Shown in pieces: positions 24,576 through 36,610 of a DNA stretch of 64,000 nt. This DNA is from Dicaeum eximium (lineage: Eukaryota; Chordata; Aves; Passeriformes; Dicaeidae): assembly GCA_013396995.1 (NCBI GenBank), contig VWZP01006699.1, forward strand, positions 434,859 to 498,858, given 5' to 3'. The notes under the pieces were generated by a model. It saw only the letters and a program-made list of their open reading frames with translations. It made no database searches and was not told where the DNA came from. How positions within the stretch are numbered: position 1 is the first letter of the stretch; each line of letters begins with the position of its first letter. The position numbers and the translations under genes were made by a program.

Positions 24576-25371
24576 ATTAACCTGTCCACAATGATGTTTG
24601 AAAGTAGTGTCTTAGCAGTGCATGTTAAATTAGAATGTTTTTAATTAGTTTGTTAGCTATAATTAGTTTGATTTCTTTTTCTTTCCCCCATTTGCCCTTT
24701 CAGGTGCTGTTCATAATTAAAAACAAACTAAACTAAGCTAAAATATATTAATCCTGAGTTTCACACTTAAGTTTCACTTTTTCCAGTCATTTTAACTATG
24801 TTGCTGAAAGAAGTGTCATTTTATTCTGTAAATACAGTAAAATGCAGAAAGGCTCTGATTTCTTTCAAGTCTTTGCATCCACTTTTATGTCTGGCAAGTT
24901 TTACGTTTCATGAATATATAAGAAATCAATATTTTTCTCCATCCTTTCAATTAGAGAAGGTGACATGTTGTATTTTATGTTGCCAGGTCCTGTATCATGT
25001 GTAATGTCAACAGTTTCTGGAATTATGCTGTGGGTCTCTGGAAGTCTCTCAGACTTTGCCTTAATCTGAATAACCTAAAAACTTTACTCTCCAAAGTAAT
25101 TAGTTTATTGGGAAAAGAAGGTGGTGGGGAGAAAGGGAAGGGAAAGCATAGGAAATTAGGGCCATGTAAATGAGATTACAGATGTACACATTTGTTTCAA
25201 TTTTATAGGTCTGTACTTTAATCCTTTAATCCTTTAGCATTCTAACAAAGGACATCATTTTCATAAGAGAATCCACAGGATCTAAATATTTCATGTTTGG
25301 TGATGGGACGGGACTGTGGATGAAGTTGATACTATTTTGTCATGAGGCTTACTGTATTTGGGGGAGGTATA

Positions 25372-25417
25372 AATATGAAAAATATTCAATTCAAAATTTT
25401 CAATATGAAAAATATTC
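25372..25417. repeat. 16-bp spaced direct repeat
   Basis: AATATGAAAAATATTC occurs at 25372-25387 and at 25402-25417, separated by an AT-rich spacer. It appears to be a local duplication with no evident function. Confidence 0.75.
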
Positions 25418-25612
25418 TAAGTGCTAAACTGCAGCTGAATTCACTACTGTTTTCAGAGCACCTAAGCATCTTGGTTAGTATTTTTTATGTTCATAATAGT
25501 TTTTGCAGTGAATTAATTTTTATGCTTCAATGAATGATTAGTCTTTTATTCACTCAAAAAATGGTGATTTTTTTCCCCCTCACTCTGTTCTCTTATTGTT
25601 CCCACTCCATAG

Positions 25613-25761
25613 TACCTGGTTATGGATTACTATGTTGGAGGAGACCTGCTTACATTGCTCAGCAAGTTTGAGGACAGACTCCCTGAAGATATGGCTCGTT
25701 TTTATTTGGCTGAAATGGTGATAGCCATCGATTCAGTTCATCAGTTGCATTATGTTCACAG
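25613..25761 (+). CDS. CDC42BPA: MRCK-alpha exon 5: hinge to catalytic His-Arg
   Basis: This 149-nt exon encodes about residues 151-199 plus two bases of the Arg200 codon. It carries the hinge YLVMDYYVGGDLLTLLSK, with a likely gatekeeper Met at about 154 by analogy with ROCK1, then EDRLPEDMARFYLAEMV (alpha-E) and the start of the catalytic loop, YVHR. The acceptor is CTCCATAG|T and the donor CAG|GTAAGT is a perfect consensus. The Arg codon of HRD is completed across a 29-kb intron. The protein sequence of this exon appears identical to human MRCK-alpha as I recall it, as expected for the catalytic core. Confidence 0.97.
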
Positions 25762-26954
25762 GTAAGTAATTAGAGCTCCAAATTCCTGTTGGAGTTATGG
25801 AGAGTTACTTGATAGAGTGAAACTAGTTCCTGTGAGAAGATTTTAAGTTGGTAGCAAGTGCTTGCTGTGACAGTGAGCATGATAGAACCCATCTCTCTGT
25901 ATGTTGTGATTATTGGAGCTGTTGCTAAACTTATACATATAGTCAGAGGCCTGAATGAACCTCCAAATGCATCTCATGAGCCTTGCACACTGGTGTGTTT
26001 GGGAGTTAATGATCCATAATTTATAAAAGCAAAACTGGAAACCTGTTTGTGAAACGTGATCAGCTTTGACCAGGTTTATTGAAAGGTCAGATTCTGTTTC
26101 TTGATTAATCTATTTGATTTATAGTGAAGCTGAAAACACACCACTCTTGGCTTTGAATTTTTTTTTCACAATTTTCTTTTGGAATTAGGGGTATCGTCTT
26201 TAAAATAACGTGATGGCAGCAAAATGAATGGAAGTACTTAAATTATGGTACTTATCTTTGCCTTGATGTATATATATATATCTAAATACTGTGTTCAAAG
26301 GAAAATATTAAGTCATTTGTGTCTAGCTTTTTTGGAGACCCTGACTGATTTTTCCACAAAACTAGCATCATCTTTTCTTTGATATATCACTCTCTGCCGA
26401 ACTCCATGGTAATTCTTGTGTGCAGAGGAAAAGGTTATCTTACAAGAGGCAGAATCTTCAAATGCACTCAGCAGATGTACTTGACTCTGACAGAATTCAG
26501 GAGGAAAACTCCCAGTTCTTTAAGCTGAATCTTAAGTTGGCAGAATGAGCTCGTTGGATACATCCATCTATTGCCCTTAATTAGAGTCTGTACTAACCAT
26601 GCCTTCTTTTACTGTTCCCACTTTGCTACTTCACTGAAAAAAAAAGTGTGTGGGGGAAGGGGGTGGTTTTAGGGTGTCTTGTTTTTTTCTCCAAAAGTTG
26701 TATTGTGGTGGGTTTTGGTGTGTTACTGGGTTCTGTTTTATTTCCTTTGGAATTCTGGCTTCTCATAAGAGAGCTGTAGGTGGGGTGGTGCTAAACAGCA
26801 AATCATTCTTCTGGAATAGTTTGAAGTCTGCTAGTTTTGCTGAAGAGCTGTATCTACCCGCTAAAGACGGCTTTGTGTGAAAATGTCTCATAGAAAAACC
26901 TGGAGTACTTGCCTTGAGTACTGAAGATTTGAACTGTATAATTTCAGCCTTTGG

Positions 26955-26993
26955 GTTTTTTTTTTGTTTGGTTGGTTTTTTTTTTTTTTTTTT
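26955..26993. repeat. T-rich low-complexity tract
   Basis: Two T homopolymers of about 10 and 20 bases are separated by a GTTTGGTTGG block, and the tract ends TTTTAG. It resembles a splice acceptor tract, but no exon-like sequence or donor follows it. Confidence 0.8.
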
Positions 26994-29900
26994 AGGACCT
27001 GATGCAAAATGTTTTTGCATTCAGTTTAATTTGGATTGAATTCTTAAAATGTGTTTGTGGATAAATTGATGAGACACTACTCTTGCGAGGTCTTTTACCC
27101 AGTAAATCTGCATATGGAGTAGTAACTCTTTCCAGAAGAACAGATTCCTCCTACCTTTTCCTCCAAACAGATTAAAATCTTTGTAATTCAGTACTATTAG
27201 TATGTAATGTGCAACAGATGGAATGTTTCCATCCTCAAACAGTAGTGTCTCCAAGATGAAATAGGTGCTGGTGTAAAATTTGGGATGAAAATAGTACCAT
27301 TGCAGTTGAAAACAATATGCTAATTATTATGCTTGCATATTTATTCAAATGAATTTTTACCAAAAAAACGGGCCCCTATGCATTCTTGGTCCTTTGTTAT
27401 TTGATTTGTGACGTAGCCAGTGAGCTTCACATTCATAAAGTTCTAAATGCCACTTTGGCATTTTGTCATTACTGCTGCTGTAATACAATGCCTGTTTATA
27501 AAGGCATGTTTGGCAAGATTAAAAATGTAAAGAGCACTTGAGTATATGTTAAATCATCAGCCTTTGAAATGAGATCTGTTTCACTGTTAGTTTTATTAAG
27601 ATGTTTGCAACTGGTAAAGCAAAAGAAAGGAAAAGAAAACACATCATCTAAATGCCACTAATGCACTTTTCCTGAAGGCTTAACCATGGTGGCCACATCC
27701 TTTTTTGGGAGTGCCTTGCACATAGCAAAGGATGTAGGAGAAGGAGGAAATAGTGCTAAAAGCTGGATTAATGTAGCAGCTGCAGTAGTGGTTTTTCAGA
27801 TGAATAGCCAGTGTGCATCAAGATTTGATCTGGGTTGTTGCTACTGAACTAGAAACCGTGCTCTAGGCGTGTTTTGGTCAAGGTTCTATTCACACAGTAA
27901 AATAGCAGATTGCTTTGTTTTGTTTCCTTTTAGTGCCCCAATTCTTTCAGGATAGATTTTCACATTAACCATTCATTGTGGTGTACTTTGATAATTTTCT
28001 GGTTTTCTGTGAATGTTTTCGAACTTTTTAAAAATGGTATTTCTGTTTTTCTTGTAAGTGTGTCGCTCCTCTTGTGCCTTTCTAGCATCAATAATTTTTT
28101 AGTTGTCAATTAGTTTTGTTTGGGAGTGATGCTGATTGCAGTGGCTGTTTGTGTGCCAACCACTCTGATGTCAAATGCAAGATTTTCCTTTCCTAAAGTA
28201 CATTGGCCAAGATTCTGAAATGTCAGCTACAAACAACCTCAGCTTTACTTAAATTACTGTGTTTCAGGTTTTCAGTTCTAAATTTGAATGCTCTTTCAGC
28301 ACTAGCATTGTGGGATTGCAGGATGAATTTATAGTGGGAAGGAGATCAAAATCTAGGTATTAATAAAATTGTGCAGATAAGTTGCATGGTTTTTTGATGA
28401 TACCTAATGAAATTAAGAAAAAGAAAAGTTGCTAGCTAAAAATAATATCGATACTACCATTTTTAAGGGTTTTCTTAATGTTTTCTCAGATTGTATTCTC
28501 TTTTTAGTTTCAACAAATATGCGATCCAATATTTTTGAGATAACATCAATCAGAACAGAAATCTTGGAAAATTGTTCATTTATGACTAATTAATTTCTGT
28601 GAACAAATCTTGTGATAGTTTTCCTGATAGCTAAATGCTGGCTCAGAATATAAACAAAATGGCCTTTTCTTTAGTACCTTAGCTTTTGCCATTGGTATGA
28701 ATTCACTAGCAGTGGCACTACCAAGTAATGTTGATAGCTCCTAGGCTAGTTTTAGAAAGGAAACTTCATCTAAGTTAAATATGGCAGCTGTTCAAAATGA
28801 GAGAAAGTACATATTTGTATCTCTCACAAATGCACAACTTCATTGGGAAGCCTATACCTAGCCCAGATATCTTCAATTGCAGTTTGTACCAATGAAGTGA
28901 TGCTTGCTTTTAGGCCAAGTTTAAATATTGTCTCGTGCCAGTTTTCTGCGATTTGTAGAATCATACAGGGTAAGATTTCCCATTTATTAGGAATCAACAT
29001 CAATTTGTCTTTTATTTTTATATATTTTTAGCACCTTTCTTTTGCTTTTCTTTTTTCTCCCCCTCTGAAAAAAGTCTCTACATCCATTAATATTAATTTT
29101 AGTTTCAAGGTTGGGCATATGCTAAAAACTTACATTTGCATGCATTATCAAATATCCAGGTGTGGACTGCAGTAAAACTCTTCTCAGCTTAAGCTGGGTA
29201 GCTACACTTCCTTTATGCATGTTGTGCTACCTCAAACACTTAAATTTTTTTTCCTACAACACCTTTCTGATTTTATTGGAAGAATCAGGTTTTCTCTCAG
29301 TTTTATGTAAAATAGAAATTCTTGGTTTTGTCTAAATTCTTTGGGGTAAAAATGGACTGGAGAAGGCCTGGCTGCCATGGGAGGAAATTTTTCCTGAGAA
29401 TTGCAGAAGGTGCCCTCTGGACAGGAGCTCGTCCTGGGCACACTCAGTGTGCCACTGGTGGCTTTGCACACCCCTGTACTGTCTGTGCCACTGCCTTTTG
29501 TGCTGTCTTCCAAGGTATCCCCTTAATAAGGGTGCATCTAAGTCTATCTCTGTCCTAAATTTAATTTGGGACATTACAGCTTCTTGAATAGTACAGAAGT
29601 TATAGAAGAATTTTAAGTGTTAACGTGCTTAAATAATTTTTGTCTTGACTTTCTTTCCTCCACCTATTTATTCTGTGCAGGGCTGCACAGTGATTCAGGG
29701 CAGAGCCAATTTGCAACTAGGGAGTGTTCAGCATTTAGACTCATGATCCTCCAGACCACTGCAAAAATATTAATTTAAAATAGTTTTCATATATTGGCAC
29801 ACACCCACGTTAAACAGTCATCTTTTTCTATTGAATGGTAAAACAATCCTTAGTTACCGTCTTACTAAGAAAATATTTTGGGAAGATTATGAAACACCTG

Positions 29901-32900
29901 TGTTAATTACTATTTTTGTTGGTTAAGTTTATGGGAGGATAATTAAGACTACAGGGCAAACTCTTGAAGTTACATACATGTCAGGTGTTGTCTTTTGCGT
30001 GTGAAAAGATAGGCAAGGCATAAACACACCCACTTCCAGAAAGTATGTGAGATTACAGTTAGCTCCATCAGGGTGTTTCTGCATTTCTGGTTGCTGCTGT
30101 CTTTAATTGGAAGGATTTTAGCATTCTAAACCACCAGATACCTTTTCTTATTCTTCTGTTTCAATTTTCTCTGTCAGCTTCTAAAATTTAAACTGACCTT
30201 CACTGGAACATTTGAGTTCTTAAAATGTAGAGCAGCAGAATTCTCTGAGGAAGTGACATCCTTTCTGAGAAATACTGAACATAAGGGAATAAATCCATTA
30301 GAGGCATAAAAGAACTGTCTATTCCCTATCAAGCCAGACTCTTTGCTTTTAACAAGAAGGTACTATTTGTCCTCAGTAGAAATCATCTGAGGGACATCGC
30401 TGAAATATTTATTTACTGTCAGCAGGCAGCTGAAATCTGGTATCCTTTGTAGGATGCATTTCACTTTCAACTATAAGTTTCAGTGCCAGCGTATCCATTT
30501 TTGACTTGCTGAATAAGTGGTTTTCTGTCTTCTGGGTGTATCCCATCTTTACTGATCATTAATTTGCTTAAGTGGAAAATTTAGGGGTGGAAGGCCCATC
30601 TTGGGAGTTAGCTGCATTGCACAGTATGTCTGAGTCAAATTGGCACAGGGGTGAGCCAAGTGCTCTGGCCTTTGGTAAAGTGAGCCCTCATTGTGGGTTT
30701 GAAAGAAAGCAACATCGTATTTTAAGTGTTTACCAAACTTTGCAACAGACATAATGTGGAATACACACATGAAGATGTCCTTACAAAGTGCTGAGAGTGA
30801 AGGAAACAGGGCTAGAAAAATAAGGAAAAAATAACATCAGATTATTTTGATAGTTACTGAAAATGTATTGCTTTGAAATGTGGCATGGTTTAGTTTTACA
30901 TGGAAAACTGCAGGACAGAAAGTTATTTTAGTGAGTGTTTGGTAAACCAGTGCTTCCTTACAAGGTATTTGTGACAAAGGTAGGAGAGTTGAGTTGTTTC
31001 TGCTCCATTTTTCCACTGAGGAGGGGCTGGATACAAAGGTTATCTGGGCCTTCGTTGTGCCCTGTGACCTCGTACGGTCCAAACGCTGGCAGCTGCTCTC
31101 AAAGTGTGCCCTCGGGGTGGCACCTGACCTGCACTGAGGGCTGCATGAGGTTAATGCTCTGGGACTGCAATTCATCGGTAGGATTTCCAAAGGAGCCTGC
31201 CATGACCTAGAAGTATTTCAAAATAAAAAGCCCACAGATGCTTGGAGTGCCCAGAGCTAGTGGATCACACTGGCTGTATGTCGTGGAGAAGGCAAATGGT
31301 TTCTTAGAGTGTCTCGTGGGAGTGTTAATTTAATTTCAGTGAAAGCTGTGTAGTGGGTGACTGAGCTGGTATAGACCTATATGTATATTCTGTGTTATTC
31401 AAGCAGAAGGAGTTTAAAAATCCTAAATACAGCCCCTTAAGCGACAGTAGCCTTGAGTAGTCCTTTTAGCAGAGGTGCCTTTACAAATGTATCTTTGGAC
31501 CTTTTTTCTCCCATTGTTCCTCTCCCCAAGCTTCAGGCATTCCTTCTCTCCTGAAACAAAGGTTTGTGGCACTGTGCAGGGAACTGAACTGGGACACCAG
31601 GCCAAGTAAGAAGTAACTCTACATTTTAACTAACCTGGGTCAATTCTTCAGTCTTACAGAGAATAGTAGGAAGTCGCTTTAAGCCGGTCTTTCCAATAAA
31701 AACATTGTTCATTACATTTTGCCTGTTTCTACATCCCTTGAGTGGTACTTGGGATATCTGAAGATGTGATTTTAAAGAAGAAGGAGCATGAGAAACAGTT
31801 GGAGTATCATAAATTTACAGTGTCTTCAGCTTACAGTAAAACTTCCCCCTTTAATGTTTGACCTCCTAACAAAGAAGGTTGTTGATTGTTGTCCCCTGAG
31901 GAAGGCCAGCAACACAAGGGCTGCACCCCTTCCTTCCCCTTCTTTCTTTCTGTGTCCCTACCTGTCCTTTAGCTGATACTAGTTCTCCTTTACTAGAAAG
32001 GAGACTCAGGAAAAGGAGGAGTGGTAGATGAAGAGTTTCTACTTTTTCATGTTGATTTGTGCACCTTCTGGGCATGATTGCTTGAAAGGCAGGTGGATGT
32101 GAGCACTCTGCCAGATGGTATGTAATCCCCCTTAGGTAGGAATTGGTTGGGGTTGTCATAAAGCAGAAGTGTTTAAACCCTCCTAAAAGTGAAAACAAAA
32201 GAGAGAGACAAGAAATAGAGTTTGATTGGAAAGGGTCCTTTTTAACTCTTAAGGGGAAAATTATTAATGCCTGAAGTTTTCAATAGAAAAACTTGTTCAA
32301 AGCAACACTCAGGGGATGCTAAAGGTGATGGAACTTTCCAAGAGCTCCTGCTGCCTCTAGCATAAAGATTGATTTGACTTCTTTGGTGTTCGCAGAAGAA
32401 ATGTCCACATTAGAACAGTCATAGCTCTGATATGAGATCTGTTTCAATATTTAATGAAGTTGGAGGTGTTCACAGAATCTAATTACTTCTTTTGAGGACA
32501 AAACATTCCCATTTGAAAGCTGTTTTCATGTAAGTTAAGCTAGAATTTTACACTTATTCTCTTCTGATCATTTCAGACCTGGAAATACTTTTTCCTACTA
32601 CTTTCTTTGATATCCAAAATCAACATCAGGAAAGTAGGACAAAAACATTTTCCTTATTTCTGAATTTTTTGTCTCAATGACTGTGGTTCTGAGGGTATAA
32701 TTTGCTGTTTGGTAGCCAAGATAGAGTTGGTAATTAACTTTCAGTGATTTTGTTGTTTATTAAGTTCAGAATGATGCAGGCAGACATGAGGATGGCAGTT
32801 GTGTGATAGTCTTCATTGGTCTCAAGTTTTTTGTTGTATGGAAAGGAAACTATCTGCCTCGTGTTTTCTCTTCTACAGACCTCCCATTTCATTCTCTTTG

Positions 32901-34980
32901 TGAACACAGGATTTATTTCATAACTACCTCCTTTCATACAGTCTCCAATTTTTATTTATTAATACCTTGTGTGTTCCTCAAGTTCCTTCTTGAAATGCCT
33001 TTATTTTATGTACCCTTTACTTCCTTTTTAGTATTTGAAATACAATTGAGTTTATATTATTTGATTACATAAGATTAGAAGCTGCACTGAACAAATTCAT
33101 TATCATTAGCTGACTTCGAATATCATGTAGATTTGTCATTGCATAAATAAGCAATAATAACTTGGCTTTAGAGTCATATATTCCTGCAGTGTTCATATAA
33201 AACTGTAACATTGAGATGCTTGAATGTATTATAAGAAGTGTTTTAAAACCTGGTTTCTTGTTAGAGCATTCTTCCCAGTAAATATTTGGTGGATTTAGAG
33301 TGAAAATATCTTAAGTAGCTGAACTTTCACATCTGACATGTAAAAATTTGATGTTTGAACTTCTGTGTTGAATGGCTGTTGCCTCAACCACTAAATGTAG
33401 TACTTCCTTTTTTTCATAGTAAATTAAGATAACCTTGCAAGATAATTTTATTATAATAAGGTATCAGGGCAAGAATCTGATTCCTGGAAGGACAGTTAAG
33501 GAAGTATTAGTCCCAATAACCTTGTCTGCATTGAAGCTGCTCTTCAGTATGCATTTCTCTCTTGCATTTCCAGAAGAGTTGTTATTGCATTGATAGAGGA
33601 GCCTAGCTTGTGTTCCTTTTTAATAAGAGCAAAATACTGCTGGCTTTTAACTTCTTCAATGAGAAAAAAAATACTTAACATCCTGCAAATTAGAATACTG
33701 CTTACCGAGCAGATGCTTGCATGAGGTCAGGCTTGGTTCATTTGTGGAAGGTTCTGTGGTTGGGGTCAGGGAAGCAAGACCTTGTGGAGCTTTATCTGAA
33801 AAGTTGTATTAAAATCTTTATTGACTCAGGTGCCACGATGTTTGTGCTGTTCAGTTTTTCTTTTTTAGCTATTGGGGGGCAGCCTTTAGCATTTCCTCAT
33901 GCAGCAGGAAGCAGTGATATTGCTGCCACTGTAACTCAGTAATTCTTAATCAGATACAGTGTGTGAAGTCCTGCAAAAGGGCATTAGAAAGGTAGAAAAA
34001 GAAAATAGTGGCTTAGAGGAGAAGGGAAAAAAAGGAGGAGGGGCTAAAATCTGATCTGATAAAATAGTAGCAAAATTATGTCTTCTTCATATAGGAAATT
34101 GAACTAGCACAGAGAGGAATTTTACTTTTATGTAAGTGCAGCTCGTTTAGAGTTCTGCTTAAGTTTAAGAGCTGAAAATTTAGACCTTAAGTTCCTTTCC
34201 AAGATAGTTTTTAAAAGTTATGTTCCTTTTTTTTAAAGCAAGCATTGTGCCTTGTGCTTTATCTCAAAAGGAAATGATTTTTTACATATGCAATTTAAAT
34301 ACATAGGCTTTTCCAATAACACTGTATTCTTAATAAGTGTAATTTTAGTGTGTTAGAGCAAACAGTTTACACTCTTTATTTTTCTAATTATTTTTAAATT
34401 TCTGAGATGTTTTTCTGCCGAGCTACTGCAAGTACTGAATATACTGGGATACATTTAGACCACATGCATTTCTTCTTTTATAGCCTTTGGCTACAGTTCC
34501 TTCCTTAGTCTGTTGCTGTCAGGAGTTGTATGCCAATGTCACAGAGCTTATTGTATTTGGATCATGCCTGTCAATATGGTTTGTTTGTGTTCTAACAACA
34601 ACAAAAGCAAAAAACACATACTGAACTATTTATGTCGAATGTCTGTTGCTGTGTGACATGGTAGAGAAATTGTAGACATATGCTTCAAGCCTGGCCTGGC
34701 TTATTAGCCTCATGTTTCCTCGCCTTTTGGTTGGAATAAAGATTATATTAAAAGTTGGACCTGCCCAAACACATTCTGAATGCCTTATGGAATGAGAGAT
34801 TTTAGGATATATTTCTATTCTCTTCCTTGATTTCTGTTTTGTAAAAATTAATATATTGTTTTAATATTATTTCCCTCAAATTATAATATTTTTGTTGTGA
34901 TTTTAACATGATAGGGGCTTGTATATTAATTGAGCTATTGTTTTTTCATAATATTTAATTTAAAAAATTAAAATATTCTT

Positions 34981-35012
34981 GTGCTAAAGGATGAAAGTGC
35001 TAAAGGATGAAA
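34981..35012. repeat. 16-bp perfect tandem duplication
   Basis: GTGCTAAAGGATGAAA is present twice back to back at 34981-34996 and 34997-35012. It is a recent slippage-type duplication in intron 5. Confidence 0.9.
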
Positions 35013-36404
35013 GTTTTGATTTCTAGGGGAGTGATCTTCTGAAAAAAGCATATGCTCACAATCAGATGCCAGAGATATCATGGGCTGATTTTTTATTTTT
35101 GCATATAAATATTTTGTTACATTTATACATGCATCTTTCATTTTTAGCTACTTCCATACTGGTAGACCAAATCTGGTACACCAAAATCTTTGTACAGCTG
35201 CATTTGCAGGGCTGGCTCAGTGGCTGAAAAGAGGTGACTTTACAGAGGGCCACATGGACACAGTGATAAGCAGAAGCCATGAGAGCTTTACAAAGCTTTG
35301 CAAAACCAAACAAGCAAGAGCTGAAAGTTGTCTCACAGTAATTCTTGACAATGAGGTGGTGAATAGGGTCCCATATAGGTATATTGGAATTTTACACACT
35401 CTGGGAATTGGAAGATAGCTTATCATATCCTTACTGAATATATGAAGAAAGTGGAGCACAGGCATAGTGAAAAATGAACACAGCATTGTAATTTCATGTG
35501 GTGGGCATATTTCAATTTTATGGTGGAGCAGTAGAGCTGTGGAGTTTGAGTTCACGTTAATTTTGTCTCTGACATTGTAGGTGTAGTAACAGCCAAGCTA
35601 CAGCTGAGAGGAAGTAGAACTCTAAGATTATGAATACTTCCAAAAAGGCAAGTAGGTTTGGATGCAAAAATTAAGTAAAATAAATAACAAATCCACATGT
35701 GCAGTACTTCAAAGACTGGTTTTGATCAGGGGACAGTGTTGCAAAATAGAAGGAAGAACTGGAGAATATGATGTTTCTTTATACGTGCATCTTACTTTAA
35801 AGAGTTCAGTAGTGATGAAAAAGAGCTAAATTTCTATACCAGCATGACTACTTGGTTTTGGTTTGTTTCATACTATCGGAGCAAGAGCATATTTTGGTAG
35901 CCTGATTGGAGTTTCTTTATATGCAAGTCAGAATTTTAGGGGGTTTCTTTTACAGGTAAGAACTTTTGAAGTAGTGTTTCATGACAGTGTTGGGTATGGT
36001 CATTCTTCAAGTTGTTGTTTAATCTTAGACTTGTCAGACAACTTGATAAAATTTTAATATCAAGGATTGTGAATATTATATGAGATAGCATTCTGGAAAT
36101 AACTTGTGTTCTAGCTGCAGTATTTCTCATTCTGCTAGAATACTTCTCCCAGCAAAACCAAGAGCCATGGTTCCATCACACTGTAAAGGTACAGATGTAA
36201 AATAATTATTTGGTGTACTCAGTTCCTTCTCTGTTACTTAAAATTGATAAGCTCTTAGTGTATAAGAGATGTTTCTGCTGTTAAACACACCAGGAAGGTA
36301 TTTACATTTTACTCTGTTAAGTGTAATCTGATTTCTGTTATTATAGACTTCAGTTTAGTCATTTCTGTATGTGTGATATTCCAGTCTTCCCTGCTGTTAC
36401 TGAT

Positions 36405-36610
36405 GCTTTTCAGCTTTGTGGTATCTACACATTTTATGAGTGTGCATTTATTTTGTGCCAGGTTTTAAAGCTAAAATGTTAAATTGGTTTCAAAACTGAT
36501 CCCAGAGGATCAGCAGTAATAATCTCCCTCTGATTTTATTACTTCTTTCAGCACTGTGCAGTCATCTCTCCTTTAGCCAGTTTATTATCAATGCCTTTCC
36601 CAGTACTGTC
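36405..36610 (-). mobile_element. Diverged CR1 LINE fragment, ORF2 region (antisense)
   Basis: The plus strand carries, in order, weak matches to the reverse complement of a CR1 ORF2 segment: CAGCTTTGTGGTATCTACAC, then a 'taaaatgttaaa' step, AAAACTGATCCCAGAGGATC, and TTTAGCCAGTTTATTATCAA. In CR1 the corresponding antisense phrases are 'tcatcagcaaatttgct', 'aaaatgttaaacaaaactgg', 'aactgatccctgggggac' and 'tccagccagttttttacc'. Divergence is high, so this would be an old copy, and boundaries are approximate. Confidence 0.55.

Larger units (their letters stand above)
20831..25612 (+). other. CDC42BPA: CDC42BPA intron 4
   Basis: This 4.8-kb phase-0 intron contains the tetranucleotide repeat at 20847-20984, an AT-rich degenerate repeat at 21737-21870, an approximately 700-bp truncated CR1 at 22460-23175, a second CR1 3' end at 24491-24575, and small duplications near 23403-23429 and 25372-25417. 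The acceptor is CCACTCCATAG|T with a pyrimidine-rich tract upstream. No extra exon or RNA gene is visible. Confidence 0.87.

Noticed and set aside
26955..26995. T-rich tract ending TTTTAG as the acceptor of an extra exon in intron 5
   Set aside because: No conserved coding sequence and no convincing donor follow. Exon 5 to exon 6 joining is exact in frame without it.
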